Assembly: GCF_003001935.1 (NCBI RefSeq)
Contig: NZ_PVNG01000004.1
Location: 537,578-601,577 of the forward strand
Origin: Nonomuraea fuscirosea
GTDB taxonomy: Bacteria > Actinomycetota > Actinomycetes > Streptosporangiales > Streptosporangiaceae
Reading direction: 5' to 3'
Length of the DNA: 64,000 bases
Shown: in pieces, positions 24,883-34,130 of the stretch
How the letters are laid out: the number at the start of each line of letters is the position of its first letter
Numbering within the stretch: the stretch's first letter is position 1
Notes under the pieces: model-generated
Told to the model about the DNA's origin: nothing
The model's database searches: none
Seen by the model: the letters and a program-made list of their open reading frames with translations, nothing else
Position numbers and translations under genes: made by a program

Positions 24883-26686
24883 CGAGACGGCGCCCGAGCT
24901 GCCGGCGCCGGTCGACGAACGGCATCTGCCGCTGAGCCGGGAGCGCTACGCCGACCGGTTCGGCCCGACGACCGGGGATCGGATCCGGCTGGCGGACACC
25001 GATCTGCGGATCGAGGTCACCGAGGACTGGTGCGGTGGTCCTGGCCGCAGCGGGAACGAGGCCATCTTCGGCGGGGGGAAGGTGATCAGGGAGTCGATGG
25101 GGCAGTCGTGCGCGCCGCGTGATCCGGCGCGGTTCGGTGCTCCGCTGCCGCCGGACACGGTCATCACCGGTGCGGTGGTGCTGGATCACTGGGGGGTGGT
25201 GAAGGCGGATGTGGCCGTTCGTGACGGCCGGATCGTGGCGCTGGGCAAGGCGTACAACGACGAGACGATGGATCGGCTGCATGACGGGCATGCGGTGGCG
25301 ACGGACTTCGTGATCGGCCCGGAGACGGAGGTGATCTCGGGGAACGGCAAGATCCTCACGGCGGGCGGGGTGGACACGCATGTGCACTTCATCTGTCCTG
25401 AGCAGGTGAGCGAGGCGCTGGCGTCGGGGGTGACGACGCTGATCGGCGGGGGCACGGGTCCGGCGGAGGGCAGTACGGCGACGACGGTGACGCCGGGGTC
25501 CTGGCATGTGGCGCGGTTGTTCGAGGCGCTGGACGCCTTCCCGGTCAACGTGGGGTTGCTGGGCAAGGGCAGCACGATGTCCGCGGAGTCGCTGTTCAAC
25601 CAGGTGGAGGGGGGTGTACTGGGGCTCAAGATCCATGAGGACTGGGGTGCGACTCCGGCGGTGCTGCGGCGGTGCCTGGAGGTGTGCCGGGCGACGGGGG
25701 TGCAGCTGGCTCTGCACGCCGATTCCCTGAACGAGGCCGGGACCGTGGGCGACACGATCGCGGCCATCGGTGATGATCCGATTCACGTCTTCCATGTGGA
25801 GGGCGCGGGTGGTGGTCACGCTCCTGACATGATCAGGATGGCGGGGCTGGCGAACGTGCTGCCGGCTTCGACGAATCCGACGCGGCCGTTCACCGTGAAC
25901 ACGGTGCCCGAGCACATCGACATGGTGATGATCTGTCATCATCTGAATCCGCTGGTGGAGGAGGATCAGCGGTTCGCCGAGTCGCGGATCCGGCCGGCCA
26001 CGATGGCGGCGGAGGATGTGCTGCACGATCTGGGGGCGATCTCGATCATGTCGTCGGACGCGCAGGCGATGGGCCGGATCGGCGAGATGATCATGCGGAC
26101 GTGGCAGACCGCGCATGTGATGAAGGCGCGGCGCGGTCCGCTGGAGGGTGATTCGGGGCGGGCGGACAACCTCAGGGCGCGCCGCTATGTCGCGAAATAT
26201 ACGATCAATCCGGCTGTCGCGCACGGCATCGACCACGAGGTGGGGTCGGTGGAGGTGGGCCGGCTCGCCGACCTGGTGTTGTGGGAGCCGAAGTTCTTCG
26301 GGGTCAGGCCGCATCGGGTGATCAAGGGCGGGCAGATCGCCTACGCCCAGGTCGGGGACGCCAGTGCCTCCATCACCACGCCGCAGCCGGTGCTGCCGCG
26401 CCCGGTGTGGGGCGCCGTGGGCCGCGCGCCGGCGGCGAACTCGGTCAACTTCGTGACGGGGGCCGCGATCGCGGCCGGTCTGCCGGAGCGGGTGGGGGCG
26501 GGTAAGCGGTTCGCCGCCATCCGTGACACGCGCAAGGTGTTCAAGAAGGACATGCGGCACAACGACGCCGTGCCGCGGATCGAGGTCGATCCGGACACGT
26601 ACGAGGTGGTGATCGACGGGGAGGCCGTCGATCACCGGCAGTACGCGACCGTGTTGCCGATGGCGCAGCGGTACTTCCTGTTCTGA
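24875..26686 (+). CDS. ureC: Urease alpha (catalytic) subunit
   Basis: 603 aa from the ATG at 24875. All active-site elements are present: nickel ligands in [11 protein letters not shown], the carbamylated Lys in [11 protein letters not shown], His in [10 protein letters not shown] and [15 protein letters not shown], Asp in [12 protein letters not shown], and the mobile flap MICHHLNP with its Cys and His. It is about 30 residues longer than typical UreC (near 570), with an N-terminal extension and an insert reading [19 protein letters not shown] where the standard enzyme has a plain acidic loop; this insert fits the lineage that carries fused UreAB. Overlaps ureAB, is followed by ureF, ureG and ureD. 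Confidence 0.97.
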   Translation: MLDETAPELPAPVDERHLPLSRERYADRFGPTTGDRIRLADTDLRIEVTEDWCGGPGRSGNEAIFGGGKVIRESMGQSCAPRDPARFGAPLPPDTVITGAVVLDHWGVVKADVAVRDGRIVALGKAYNDETMDRLHDGHAVATDFVIGPETEVISGNGKILTAGGVDTHVHFICPEQVSEALASGVTTLIGGGTGPAEGSTATTVTPGSWHVARLFEALDAFPVNVGLLGKGSTMSAESLFNQVEGGVLGLKIHEDWGATPAVLRRCLEVCRATGVQLALHADSLNEAGTVGDTIAAIGDDPIHVFHVEGAGGGHAPDMIRMAGLANVLPASTNPTRPFTVNTVPEHIDMVMICHHLNPLVEEDQRFAESRIRPATMAAEDVLHDLGAISIMSSDAQAMGRIGEMIMRTWQTAHVMKARRGPLEGDSGRADNLRARRYVAKYTINPAVAHGIDHEVGSVEVGRLADLVLWEPKFFGVRPHRVIKGGQIAYAQVGDASASITTPQPVLPRPVWGAVGRAPAANSVNFVTGAAIAAGLPERVGAGKRFAAIRDTRKVFKKDMRHNDAVPRIEVDPDTYEVVIDGEAVDHRQYATVLPMAQRYFLF

Positions 26687-26726
26687 CTGTTCCGAGCGTG
26701 GCTGCCGCGGGGGAGGGGTGCGCCTG

Positions 26727-27401
26727 ATGAGTCGTGCCGCGTTGCTGATGCTGGCCGATGGCCGTTTTCCGGCCGGTGGGCACGCTCATTCGGGTGGCGC
26801 CGAGGCGGCGGTGGCGGCCGGGCGGGTGCGCGACGCGGCGGGCCTGCGGGAGTTCTGTCGTGGCCGGTTGCACACGAGCGGGCTGGTCGCGGCGGGTCTG
26901 GCCGCGGCTGCGGCGGCCGGTGCCGATCCGCTCGTGCTGGAGGAGGCGGCGGACGCCCGTACTCCCGCGCCCGCGCTGCGGCGGGTGGCGCGCGTGCTGG
27001 GGCGGCAGTTGCTGCGGGCCGTCCGGGTGACCTGGCCGTCGGCCGAGCTGGACGCCCTGGCCGTGGCGCGGCCGGGTGGCGCGCACCAGTGCGTGGTGCT
27101 CGGGGTGGCCGGCCGGTCTGCGGGGCTGAGTCCGCTGGACGTGGCTCATGTGGCGGCTTACGAGAGCGTCAGCGGGCCGGCCGCGGCGACGGTGCGGCTG
27201 CTCGGTCTCGATCCGTTCGAGGCGGCCGGGGTGCTGGCCGGGCTGGCCGCCGAGGTCGATCAGGTCGCGGGCCGGGCCGCCGGGGCCGCGCGGCGGGTGC
27301 GGGCCGAGGGGGTGGCGGTGCTGCCCGCCGTCTCCGCGCCGCTGCTGGACATCGCGGCCGAGCGGCATGCCGTCCGGCGGGTGCGGTTGTTCGCCTCGTG
27401 A
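26727..27401 (+). CDS. ureF: Urease accessory protein UreF
   Basis: 224 aa from the ATG at 26727 (gggaggggt ahead; an in-frame GTG at 26718 is the alternative). UreF hallmarks: [41 protein letters not shown] and the C-terminal [20 protein letters not shown]. Works with UreD and UreG in the complex that delivers nickel and CO2 to UreC. 40 bases after ureC. Confidence 0.92.
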   Translation: MSRAALLMLADGRFPAGGHAHSGGAEAAVAAGRVRDAAGLREFCRGRLHTSGLVAAGLAAAAAAGADPLVLEEAADARTPAPALRRVARVLGRQLLRAVRVTWPSAELDALAVARPGGAHQCVVLGVAGRSAGLSPLDVAHVAAYESVSGPAAATVRLLGLDPFEAAGVLAGLAAEVDQVAGRAAGAARRVRAEGVAVLPAVSAPLLDIAAERHAVRRVRLFAS

Positions 27402-27451
27402 TCTGCGCCGTGCTGCCGGGTTCTGCTCTTCGACGAGATGACGGGAGTGTC

Positions 27452-28120
27452 ATGCATCTGCACCATGACAGGGCCGAGGATGCTTCTCCGGGCGATGATG
27501 GTCGCCGGGCGCTGCGGGTGGGGTTGGGCGGGCCGGTCGGTTCCGGGAAGACCGCGACGGTCGCCGGGCTGTGCCGGGCGCTGCGGGCGCGGTGGTCGAT
27601 CGCGGTGGTCACCAACGACATCTACACCTGTGAGGACGCGGAGTTCCTGCTGCGCGAGGCCGTGCTGCCGGCGGAGCGGATCAGGGCGGTGGAGACGGGC
27701 GCCTGCCCGCACACGGCGATCCGCGATGACATCTCGGCGAATCTGGAGGCGGTGGAGGAGCTGGAGGAGCGGCTGGGGCCGCTGGATCTGATCCTCATCG
27801 AGTCGGGTGGTGACAATCTGACGGCGACCTTCTCCCGGGGGCTGGTCGACGCGCAGATCTTCGTCATCGACGTCGCCGGTGGCGATGACATCCCGCGTAA
27901 GGGGGGTCCTGGTGTGACGGCCTCCGATCTGCTCGTCATCAACAAGACGGATCTGGCGCCGTACGTCGGGGCGGATCTGGAGGTGATGGCGCGTGACGCG
28001 GCGGCGGCGCGGGGCGGGTTGCCGGTCGCCTTCACCGCGCTCAAGGGCGAGGACGGGGTCAGGCCGGTGGCGGACTGGGTGCTGGGGCTGCTGGCCGCCC
28101 GCTCGTCCGCTCCGGCATGA
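27452..28120 (+). CDS. ureG: Urease accessory GTPase UreG
   Basis: 222 aa from the ATG at 27452 (GGGAG five bases ahead). P-loop [13 protein letters not shown], the nickel-binding Cys-Pro-His in [13 protein letters not shown], the switch [11 protein letters not shown] and the guanine-specificity motif NKTDLA. Hydrolyses GTP to drive nickel insertion into urease. A short His cluster at the N terminus (MHLHHD) may bind metal, though it is much shorter than the His tails of storage-type UreG or UreE. No ureE is encoded in the operon. Overlaps ureD by ATGA. Confidence 0.95.
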   Translation: MHLHHDRAEDASPGDDGRRALRVGLGGPVGSGKTATVAGLCRALRARWSIAVVTNDIYTCEDAEFLLREAVLPAERIRAVETGACPHTAIRDDISANLEAVEELEERLGPLDLILIESGGDNLTATFSRGLVDAQIFVIDVAGGDDIPRKGGPGVTASDLLVINKTDLAPYVGADLEVMARDAAAARGGLPVAFTALKGEDGVRPVADWVLGLLAARSSAPA

Positions 28121-28917
28121 CCGTCGCGGGCGAGGCCGGGACGGGGGTGCGGGCGACGGCCCGGATCAGGGCGGTCCGTGCTGGTGCGGATACCGTGCTC
28201 GCCGTCCTGCACGGTGCGGGGCCGTTCGATCTGCGCCGTAATCGTGCGTACGGGAGGCAGGCGCGGGTGTGCGTGCTCGGCGCGATGTGCGCTCCGCTGG
28301 GCGGTGACCGGCTGCGGATCGAGGCGGTCGTCGAGCGGGAGGCGCGGCTGCGGGTGACGACCGCTGGCGCGACCATCGCGCTGCGGGGTCCCACGCGCGG
28401 GCCCGCCACCTATGACGTGCGGCTGGTGGTGGGAGAGCGGGGGAGCCTGGACTGGCTGCCCGAGCCGGTGATCTCGGCGGCCGGCAGCCATCTGCGTCAG
28501 AGCTGTGTGGCGGACGTGGCGGAGACCGCGCGGCTGGTCCTGCGGGAGGAGCAGGTTCTCGGCCGGGCGGGGGAGGGGCCGGGCCGGTTGTCGTCGCGGT
28601 TGACGGTCAGGTGCGGCGGGCGGTTGCTGCTGGATCAGCAGGCCGGTTACGGGCCGGACGTGCCCGGCTGGGACGGTCCCGCGGTGCTGGCCGGTCATCG
28701 GGCGGCGGGTCAGTTGCTGATCGTCGATCCGGCGTTCGCCGCCGGGCCGGCGCAGGTGCGCTCGTTCGGCGATGAGCCGGCGGGCGGGCTGGCCGTGCTG
28801 GTTCCGCTGGCCGGGCCGGGCGTCCTGGTCACCGCGGTGGCGCCGGACTCGCTGCGGTTGCGGCGGCTGCTCGACGAGGCCGGTCGCGTCGGCGGGCAGA
28901 CACCTGGCATGAGTTGA
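28117..28917 (+). CDS. ureD: Urease accessory protein UreD
   Basis: 266 aa. UreD/UreH features: [74 protein letters not shown]. Scaffold that receives nickel from UreG and UreF and contacts apo-urease. Starts in a four-base overlap with ureG and ends the urease genes; an ABC transporter gene follows 45 bases later on the same strand and may be in the same transcript. Confidence 0.9.
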   Translation: MTVAGEAGTGVRATARIRAVRAGADTVLAVLHGAGPFDLRRNRAYGRQARVCVLGAMCAPLGGDRLRIEAVVEREARLRVTTAGATIALRGPTRGPATYDVRLVVGERGSLDWLPEPVISAAGSHLRQSCVADVAETARLVLREEQVLGRAGEGPGRLSSRLTVRCGGRLLLDQQAGYGPDVPGWDGPAVLAGHRAAGQLLIVDPAFAAGPAQVRSFGDEPAGGLAVLVPLAGPGVLVTAVAPDSLRLRRLLDEAGRVGGQTPGMS

Positions 28918-28962
28918 GCGTTCCAGGGTGCTCGTCACTCTCCGTGCATATACGTTTCCCCA

Positions 28963-30888
28963 ATGGAGTTGTTCACCCCGACGCTGGACTGGAGTTCCGA
29001 GGTCTGGGCATCGCTGGTGTGGATCGCCACGGCGTGGGCGATCGCGGCGGTGTGCACCCTGGCGGTCCTGGTGCTGGTCGGGCTCTTCACGACGTGGGGC
29101 AGGCAGTTCTGGCGTATCACCGGCGGTTACTTCACCGGTCGCGGGAGCGTCAGGGTGTGGCTCTGGCTGGCCGTCCTGTTGCTGTCGGTGGTCGCCGGTG
29201 TCCGGCTGGACGTTCTGTTCAGCTATCAGGGCAATGACATGTTGTCCAGCCTTCAGGTGGCGGTGCAGGGCATGGCCGTGCACGAGCAGGCGGTGAAGGC
29301 GTCCGGGGAGCGCGGGTTCTGGACCTCTCTGGCGATCTTCTGCGTCCTGGCGGCGATACACATCGCCCGGTTGCTGCTGGATCTGTTCCTGTTGCAACGG
29401 TTCGTGCTGGCCTGGCGGGTGTGGCTGACCGACCGGCTGACGGGGGACTGGCTGGAGGGCAGGGCGTACTACCGGTCGCGGTTCATCGACGACACGATCG
29501 ACAATCCGGATCAGCGGATCCAGTCCGACATCGACCTGGTCACCGCCGGGTACGGGCCGCTGCCGAACCTGCCGAGCAACGGGGGGACGGCCAACACGCT
29601 GCTGTTCGGGGGGATCTCCGCGGTGACGTCGATGGTGTCGTTCACGGCGATCCTGTGGAACCTGTCGGGTACGCTGTCGATCTTCGGGCTGGACATTCCC
29701 CGGGCGATGTTCTGGATCGGCCTGGTCTACGTCGTCATCGCGACGGCGGTGGCGTTCTGGATCGGGCGGCCGATCATCTGGCTGGCCTTCCGCAACGAGA
29801 AGTTCAACGCGGCGTTCCGGTACGCGCTGGTGCGGCTGCGGGACGCGGCGGAGGCGGTGGCGTTCTACCGTGGCGAGGTGGCCGAGCGTTCGGGGTTGCG
29901 GCGGTTGTTCGCGCCTGTGGTGAGCAACTACAAGCGGTATCTGAACCGGACGATCGGGTTCAACGGCTGGAATTACGCGATCAGTCAGAGCATCGTGCCG
30001 TTGCCCTATCTGCTGCAGGCGCCGCGGTTGTTCGCGGGGGAGCTGCGGCTGGGGGATCTGACGCAGTCGGCGTCGGCGTTCAACTCGATCCAGGGCGGGC
30101 TGTCGTTCTTCCGTAACGCCTATGACGCGTTCGCCGGGTACCGGGCGGCGATCATCCGGTTGCACGGTCTGGTCGTGGCGGATGAGGAGGCGCGGGCGCT
30201 GCCGGAGGTGACGACGCTGCCGTGTGCCGACGGGACGGTGGCGCTGAAGGACGTCGAGGTGCGCACCCCTGACGGGCGGCAGCTGATCAAGCCGCTGGAT
30301 CTGCGGCTGGAGGTGGGGGACACGCTGGTGGTGACGGGGCCGTCCGGCAGCGGCAAGACGACGTTGCTGCGGAGCCTGGCCGAGTTGTGGCCGTTCACCA
30401 GTGGCACGCTGACGCGGCCGTGCGGGCCGGAGGAGACGATGTTCCTGTCGCAGTTGCCGTACGTGCCGCTGGGCGATCTGCGTGCGGTGGTCTCCTATCC
30501 GGGCAAGCCGGACGCCTTCGGCGACGAGACGCTGCGCGGGACGCTGGAGAAGGTGGCGCTGCCGCATCTGGTGGGCCGGCTGGACGAGGTGCAGGACTGG
30601 GCGAAGGTGCTGTCGCCGGGGGAGCAGCAGCGGATCGCGTTCGCGCGGATCCTGCTGACGCGGCCGAAGGTGGTGTTCCTGGACGAGTCGACGTCGGCGC
30701 TGGACGAGGGGCTGGAGTTCGAGCTGTATCGGCTGGTGCGGACGGAGTTGCCGGACACCATCGTGGTCAGCGTCAGTCACCGTTCGACGGTCGAGCAGCA
30801 TCACACGCACGAGCTGGAGCTGCTCGGGCGGGGTGAGTGGCGGTTCGGGCCGCTGGGGGACGGCGCGCAGGAGCCGGCTCCGGCGTGA
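28963..30888 (+). CDS. ABC transporter with fused membrane and ATPase domains, SbmA/BacA-like (YddA, Rv1819c type)
   Basis: 641 aa. About six N-terminal membrane segments (residues 15-300) of the SbmA/BacA-like fold: [37 protein letters not shown], which includes the diagnostic DNPDQRI, and [14 protein letters not shown]. The ATPase (about 425-630) has Walker [10 protein letters not shown], signature LSPGEQQR and Walker B VVFLDEST, and ends with a switch His (VSVSHRS). Mycobacterial Rv1819c has this architecture and imports cobalamin and hydrophilic peptides. Whether it belongs to the urease operon functionally, for instance in nickel or cofactor uptake, is open. Third positions here are rich in G and T, as in the urease genes. 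Confidence 0.88.
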   Translation: MELFTPTLDWSSEVWASLVWIATAWAIAAVCTLAVLVLVGLFTTWGRQFWRITGGYFTGRGSVRVWLWLAVLLLSVVAGVRLDVLFSYQGNDMLSSLQVAVQGMAVHEQAVKASGERGFWTSLAIFCVLAAIHIARLLLDLFLLQRFVLAWRVWLTDRLTGDWLEGRAYYRSRFIDDTIDNPDQRIQSDIDLVTAGYGPLPNLPSNGGTANTLLFGGISAVTSMVSFTAILWNLSGTLSIFGLDIPRAMFWIGLVYVVIATAVAFWIGRPIIWLAFRNEKFNAAFRYALVRLRDAAEAVAFYRGEVAERSGLRRLFAPVVSNYKRYLNRTIGFNGWNYAISQSIVPLPYLLQAPRLFAGELRLGDLTQSASAFNSIQGGLSFFRNAYDAFAGYRAAIIRLHGLVVADEEARALPEVTTLPCADGTVALKDVEVRTPDGRQLIKPLDLRLEVGDTLVVTGPSGSGKTTLLRSLAELWPFTSGTLTRPCGPEETMFLSQLPYVPLGDLRAVVSYPGKPDAFGDETLRGTLEKVALPHLVGRLDEVQDWAKVLSPGEQQRIAFARILLTRPKVVFLDESTSALDEGLEFELYRLVRTELPDTIVVSVSHRSTVEQHHTHELELLGRGEWRFGPLGDGAQEPAPA

Positions 30889-30932
30889 CGGGGCCCTGGC
30901 GTGTCGGGGTCGTCGTCCGGTACGGGTGGTGC

Positions 30933-31334
30933 ATGACGTACGAGATTCGTCCCGTCGCGGTCGTGGAGTCGTCCCTGGCGGATCCGGCGGTGGCGCCGAA
31001 GCAGGGGGTGGAGGGCGCGCCCGAGGCCTGGCTGCGGTTCGATCCGGCGGTGGCCGGTGGGATCGGTGATCTGGCGGCGGGTGACGAGGTGTTCGTGCTG
31101 ACCTGGTTGCATCTCGCCGACCGGTCCGTGCTCGCCGTGCATCCGCGCGACGACGCGCGCAATCCGCTGACGGGGGTGTTCAGCACCCGTTCCGCCGACC
31201 GGCCGAACCCGATCGGGTTGCACCGCGTGCGGGTGGTGGCGGTCGACGGGCTGCGGGTGCGGGTGGCCGGTCTGGAGGCCGTGGACGGCACGCCGGTCGT
31301 CGATGTGAAGCCGGTGCTGGACGCGGCGCGCTGA
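30933..31334 (+). CDS. trmO: tRNA (N6-threonylcarbamoyladenosine37-N6) methyltransferase TrmO
   Basis: 133 aa from the ATG at 30933. UPF0066/TrmO fold: EIRPVAVVESSL at the start, DEVFVLTWLHLAD, and the signature GVFSTRSADRPNPIGLHRV that binds SAM and t6A. Methylates t6A37 of tRNA-Thr in known members. Shorter than E. coli TrmO (about 235 aa) because the C-terminal extension is missing, which is common in actinomycetes. 45 bases after the ABC transporter gene. Confidence 0.85.
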   Translation: MTYEIRPVAVVESSLADPAVAPKQGVEGAPEAWLRFDPAVAGGIGDLAAGDEVFVLTWLHLADRSVLAVHPRDDARNPLTGVFSTRSADRPNPIGLHRVRVVAVDGLRVRVAGLEAVDGTPVVDVKPVLDAAR

Positions 31335-31345
31335 GCCCCGGTCCC

Positions 31346-31531
31346 TCAGGGTCTCTGGTCGATGAAGGCGGTGACGCCTTCGTACGCGGCCTGCGCGGCC
31401 TGGCCGGTGGTCTCGTACTCCAGGGGCAGCAGGCCGTTCGGCGTCGCCTCGTGCCGGGTTTCCTCGTCGGGGGAGCCGGGGCCCTGGGTGACGCCGTCGA
31501 GCGTGACGAACTGGAGCGGGGCGATCCTCAT
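31346..31531 (-). pseudogene. Truncated RibD/dihydrofolate-reductase-like protein
   Basis: 61 codons starting in an ATGA overlap with the SRPBCC gene. The first 25 residues (MRIAPLQFVTLDGVTQGPGS, then PDEETR) match the N terminus of actinomycete DHFR/RibD_C proteins, which run to about 190 aa. The remaining 36 residues do not continue that fold. It looks like the remnant of an internal deletion that joined a DHFR start to an unrelated tail; a short functional protein cannot be excluded. Intact relatives are often beside ArsR/SRPBCC pairs. Confidence 0.5.
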
Positions 31532-32001
31532 CGTGCCGCGCTCTCGGCGAGGGCGGCCAGCTGGGCGGTGACCGTGCCCCAGCCGTCGGCGAAGCCGAGC
31601 TTGTCGTGGTGGGCGCGCGACTCCGGGTCGCCGTGGCGGACCAGGACGCGGTAGTCGGTGCCGTCGGGGTGGTCGGCGAACGTGATCATGGCGGTCATGG
31701 CGACCGGGGCGGGGCCGGCGGGGCGCCAGTCGCTGGTGATCGCGTTGGTGAAGACGATCCGTTCGAGCTCGTCCACGGCGAGGAAGCAGGCGTCGAGGTG
31801 CGGGACGAACTCCGTGCCGCCCTCGCTCATACGGGTCACGAAGGCGCCTCCGGGCCGGGGGTCCAGGCGGTCGACCCGGCAGGTGAGCGGGGCGGGGATC
31901 CACCACCGTTCCAGCCGGGCGGGGTCGGTCCAGGCGTTCCAGACGGTCGCGCGCGGGGCGCGGATGACGCGCTCCAGGGCGAGGTCGAGGTCGGGGTTCA
32001 C
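31528..32001 (-). CDS. SRPBCC (AHSA1-like) protein
   Basis: 157 aa. START-like helix-grip fold: LALERVIRAPRATVWNAWTD, LERWWIPAPLTCRVDRLDPR, GGAFVTRMSEGG, ITSDWRPAGPAPVAMTAMIT, and the closing DGWGTVTAQLAALAE. Members of the AHSA1 type bind hydrophobic ligands; the precise role is unknown. Overlaps the ArsR gene upstream by ATGA; this ArsR-SRPBCC pairing is a common operon in actinomycetes. Confidence 0.85.
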   Translation of the reverse strand: MNPDLDLALERVIRAPRATVWNAWTDPARLERWWIPAPLTCRVDRLDPRPGGAFVTRMSEGGTEFVPHLDACFLAVDELERIVFTNAITSDWRPAGPAPVAMTAMITFADHPDGTDYRVLVRHGDPESRAHHDKLGFADGWGTVTAQLAALAESAAR

Positions 32002-32336
32002 GGCGTGTTCTCCTGCGGGTCGGTGACGAATCGTTCGAGGCGGTCGGTGTGGTCCTGCCAGAGGCGGCGCTGTTCTTCGAGCCAGTCGTGCAGGAGGGTG
32101 AGGCGGTCGCGGTTGAGCACGCAGGTGCGGACGCGGCCGGACTTCGTGGTGTGGATGAGGCCGTTGGCCTCGAGGGTGCGGACGTGCTTCATGAACGAGG
32201 GGAGGGTCATCGGGAACTCGCGGGCGAGGTCGCCGACGCTCGTGGGCCCGTGGCCGAGGCGGCGCACGACGGCGCGCCGGGTGGGGTCGGCGAGGGCGAC
32301 GAAGACGCCGTCCAGCTGCGCCGAATAGTGTGCCAT
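31998..32336 (-). CDS. ArsR-family regulator
   Basis: 112 aa from the ATG at 32336. Winged helix with VALADPTRRAVVRRLGHGP, VGDLAREFPMTLPSFMKHVR, EANGLIHTTKSGRVRTC. No metal-binding cysteines in the recognition helix, so it is of the non-metal type that accompanies SRPBCC proteins. Its own start is preceded by repeated ggctaagtgttg elements and a ttagc/gctaa dyad, probable autoregulatory sites. Confidence 0.9.
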   Translation of the reverse strand: MAHYSAQLDGVFVALADPTRRAVVRRLGHGPTSVGDLAREFPMTLPSFMKHVRTLEANGLIHTTKSGRVRTCVLNRDRLTLLHDWLEEQRRLWQDHTDRLERFVTDPQENTP

Positions 32337-32338
32337 GC

Positions 32339-32386
32339 GGCTAAGTGTTGCGGATGGGCGATGGTTAGCGCAAGGGCTAAGTGTTG
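32339..32386. promoter_or_regulatory. ArsR operator region
   Basis: Two exact copies of ggctaagtgttg (32339-32350 and 32375-32386) plus an inverted repeat ttagc/gctaa (32365-32369, 32376-32380) directly upstream of the ArsR ATG. Candidate autoregulatory binding sites. Confidence 0.55.
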
Positions 32387-32492
32387 GTCGCGGCCGTGCC
32401 ACGCGTCGTCGCCGGGCCGTGCTGCCGGGCTGAGCCGGTGAGCTGCGGTGGCGCCTGATGGCGGCCGCGGGCGCTTGCGTAGGGTGGGCGGC

Positions 32493-33341
32493 GTGAGCGA
32501 GACAGTGAACGTGCGGCGTGTCGGCGTCATCGGGGTCGGGGAGATCGGCCGGGCCATCGTGACGGGCCTGTGCGAGGGAGCCGATGATCCGCCCGAGGTG
32601 TTCCTGTCGCCCCGCGGTGCCCGTACGGCCGCCGAGTTGTCCGGGCTTTATCACAGCGTGCGGGTGTGCGCCGGTAACCAGGAGGTGGTGGACCGGTCCG
32701 AGCTGGTGATCATCGCCGTGCGTCCGCGTGACCGGCACGAGGCGCTGGCGGGACTGCGCGTGGACGACGGCACGATCGTGGTGAACCTGATGGCCGGGGT
32801 CGGTGACGACGAGCTGCGCCGGATCCTCGGCACCGGTGCTCCGCTGGTGCGGGCCATCCCGTTGCCCGCCGTCCGTGAACGCGACTCCGTCACGGTGACG
32901 TGCCCGGCCCATCCCGCGGTGGAGGCCCTCTTCGCGCGCCTGGGCGGGACCCTGCCGGTCGAGGACGAGGCCGCGTTCAACGTGTTCTCCGCCCTGACGG
33001 GGACGCTGACCACCCATTTCGGATACCTCGCCGCGCTCACGTCGTGGGCCGTCGGTCACGGCGTTCCGGCCGAGGTGGCCTCCCGTTATGTGCGCGGCCT
33101 GTTCCAGGGCGTCGGGCGTGCGCTGGGTGATGAGAGCCGGTCGCTGCAGCAGCTGGCCGCCGACCACGAGACTCCGAACGGAAGCAACGAACGCGTCCGC
33201 ACCACCTGGTTCTCCCCGGCCAACAGCGCGGCCCTGGACCGGGTCCTCGACGACCTGCTCGCCGACCTCTCCCGGCCGGCGGACGGATCCGGCGAGGCTG
33301 CGGACGGTCAGGAGAAGCGCCGGCCCTCGTCACGCCGGTAG
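32493..33341 (+). CDS. NAD(P)-binding oxidoreductase, pyrroline-5-carboxylate reductase (ProC)-like
   Basis: 282 aa from the GTG at 32493. A TAGGGT -10-like hexamer lies seven bases before it, so the mRNA is probably leaderless. Rossmann motif VGVIGVGEIGRAIVTGL, then LVIIAVRPRD, IVVNLMAGVG, LVRAIPLPAV and the C-terminal helical dimerisation domain (LTGTLTTHFGYLAALTSWA), all in ProC order. The proline-pathway Ser/Thr-rich end is weakly conserved, so it may reduce another imine. Its last 34 bases overlap the convergent ABC-2 permease gene. Confidence 0.75.
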   Translation: MSETVNVRRVGVIGVGEIGRAIVTGLCEGADDPPEVFLSPRGARTAAELSGLYHSVRVCAGNQEVVDRSELVIIAVRPRDRHEALAGLRVDDGTIVVNLMAGVGDDELRRILGTGAPLVRAIPLPAVRERDSVTVTCPAHPAVEALFARLGGTLPVEDEAAFNVFSALTGTLTTHFGYLAALTSWAVGHGVPAEVASRYVRGLFQGVGRALGDESRSLQQLAADHETPNGSNERVRTTWFSPANSAALDRVLDDLLADLSRPADGSGEAADGQEKRRPSSRR

Positions 33342-34048
33342 GCCCAGGCGGCGGCGGCCGCCATGGCGGCGGTCCAGACGGCCAGCATGACCAGCGACAG
33401 CGCGCTCGGCCGGGCATCGGCGATCGCCCACCAGATCAGCTCGGCCGCGCCCCTGGTCGGCACGTACGAGGACACGTCCTGCACGAATCGCGGCAGGACC
33501 TGGGGCGGGAGCAGCAGCCCGCCGAGGATGGCCATCGGGAAGAACAGCAACTGCGACACCGCCATGGCCGCCTTGGACGCCAGCCTGAAGCCGACGAACA
33601 GCCCCATCAGCATGAACGGCACCACGCCCGCGACCAGCGCGCCGAACCCGAGCAGCAGCCGGGCCGGGGTGATCGCCGCCTCCGTGAACAGCGCCGCCAC
33701 CACCAGCACGGGGATCACCGAGATGAGCATCACGGCGAGCGTGGCGAGGATCCGCCCGGCGAAACGCGGCAGCGGGCCGGCGGGCAGGGTGCGCAGGTAC
33801 GGGTTCCACGGCAGCTCGCGCTCCTGCGCGACCGAGTTGCCCAGGCCGATGAGCGCGGCCGACATGGCGCCGAAGAACATCAGCGAGCCCGTCGCCGTCG
33901 TCGCGGCCACCGGATCCCGGCCCGCGAACGGCACCACGAACGCCACCATCGAGATGGCCGGGAAGAACGCGCTGGCCAGGATGGCGATCGGCACCCTGAT
34001 CTGCTCGATCAGCAGGTAGCGGGTGTGGGCGAGGACCAGGCTGGGCAT
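33308..34048 (-). CDS. ABC-2 type transporter permease
   Basis: 246 aa from the ATG at 34048 (GAAGGAGACC ahead). Six membrane segments of the ABC-2 fold; the motif SVAQERELPWNPYLRTLPAGP is the amphipathic coupling region, and FFPMAILGGLLLPPQVLPRFV the conserved segment before the last helices. Pairs with the ATPase at 34131-35012 to export a drug, lipid or peptide. The divergent histidine kinase/response regulator is the likely controller. Confidence 0.88.
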   Translation of the reverse strand: MPSLVLAHTRYLLIEQIRVPIAILASAFFPAISMVAFVVPFAGRDPVAATTATGSLMFFGAMSAALIGLGNSVAQERELPWNPYLRTLPAGPLPRFAGRILATLAVMLISVIPVLVVAALFTEAAITPARLLLGFGALVAGVVPFMLMGLFVGFRLASKAAMAVSQLLFFPMAILGGLLLPPQVLPRFVQDVSSYVPTRGAAELIWWAIADARPSALSLVMLAVWTAAMAAAAAWAYRRDEGRRFS

Positions 34049-34061
34049 CGAGGTCTCCTTC

Positions 34062-34090
34062 GGGGCGGGGGCGGGGGCGGGGGCGGGGGC
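34062..34090. repeat. (ggggcg)n simple repeat between transporter genes
   Basis: Five GGGGGC-like units in the 83-base gap between the ATPase stop and the permease start. Simple-sequence tract, likely slippage-prone; no function assigned. Confidence 0.7.
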
Positions 34091-34130
34091 GAGGTGGGTT
34101 CGCGCGCTCCGGTTCGGGGCGGGGGCCGGG

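Noticed and set aside
24713..26635. 640-codon minus-strand frame opposite ureC
   Set aside because: Antisense shadow of a fully conserved urease gene, rich in His and Arg as expected of a reversed high-GC frame.
27622..30810. 1062-codon minus-strand frame opposite ureG, ureD and the ABC transporter
   Set aside because: The length comes from high GC content; composition (Arg, His, Gln rich) and lack of domains mark it as non-coding.
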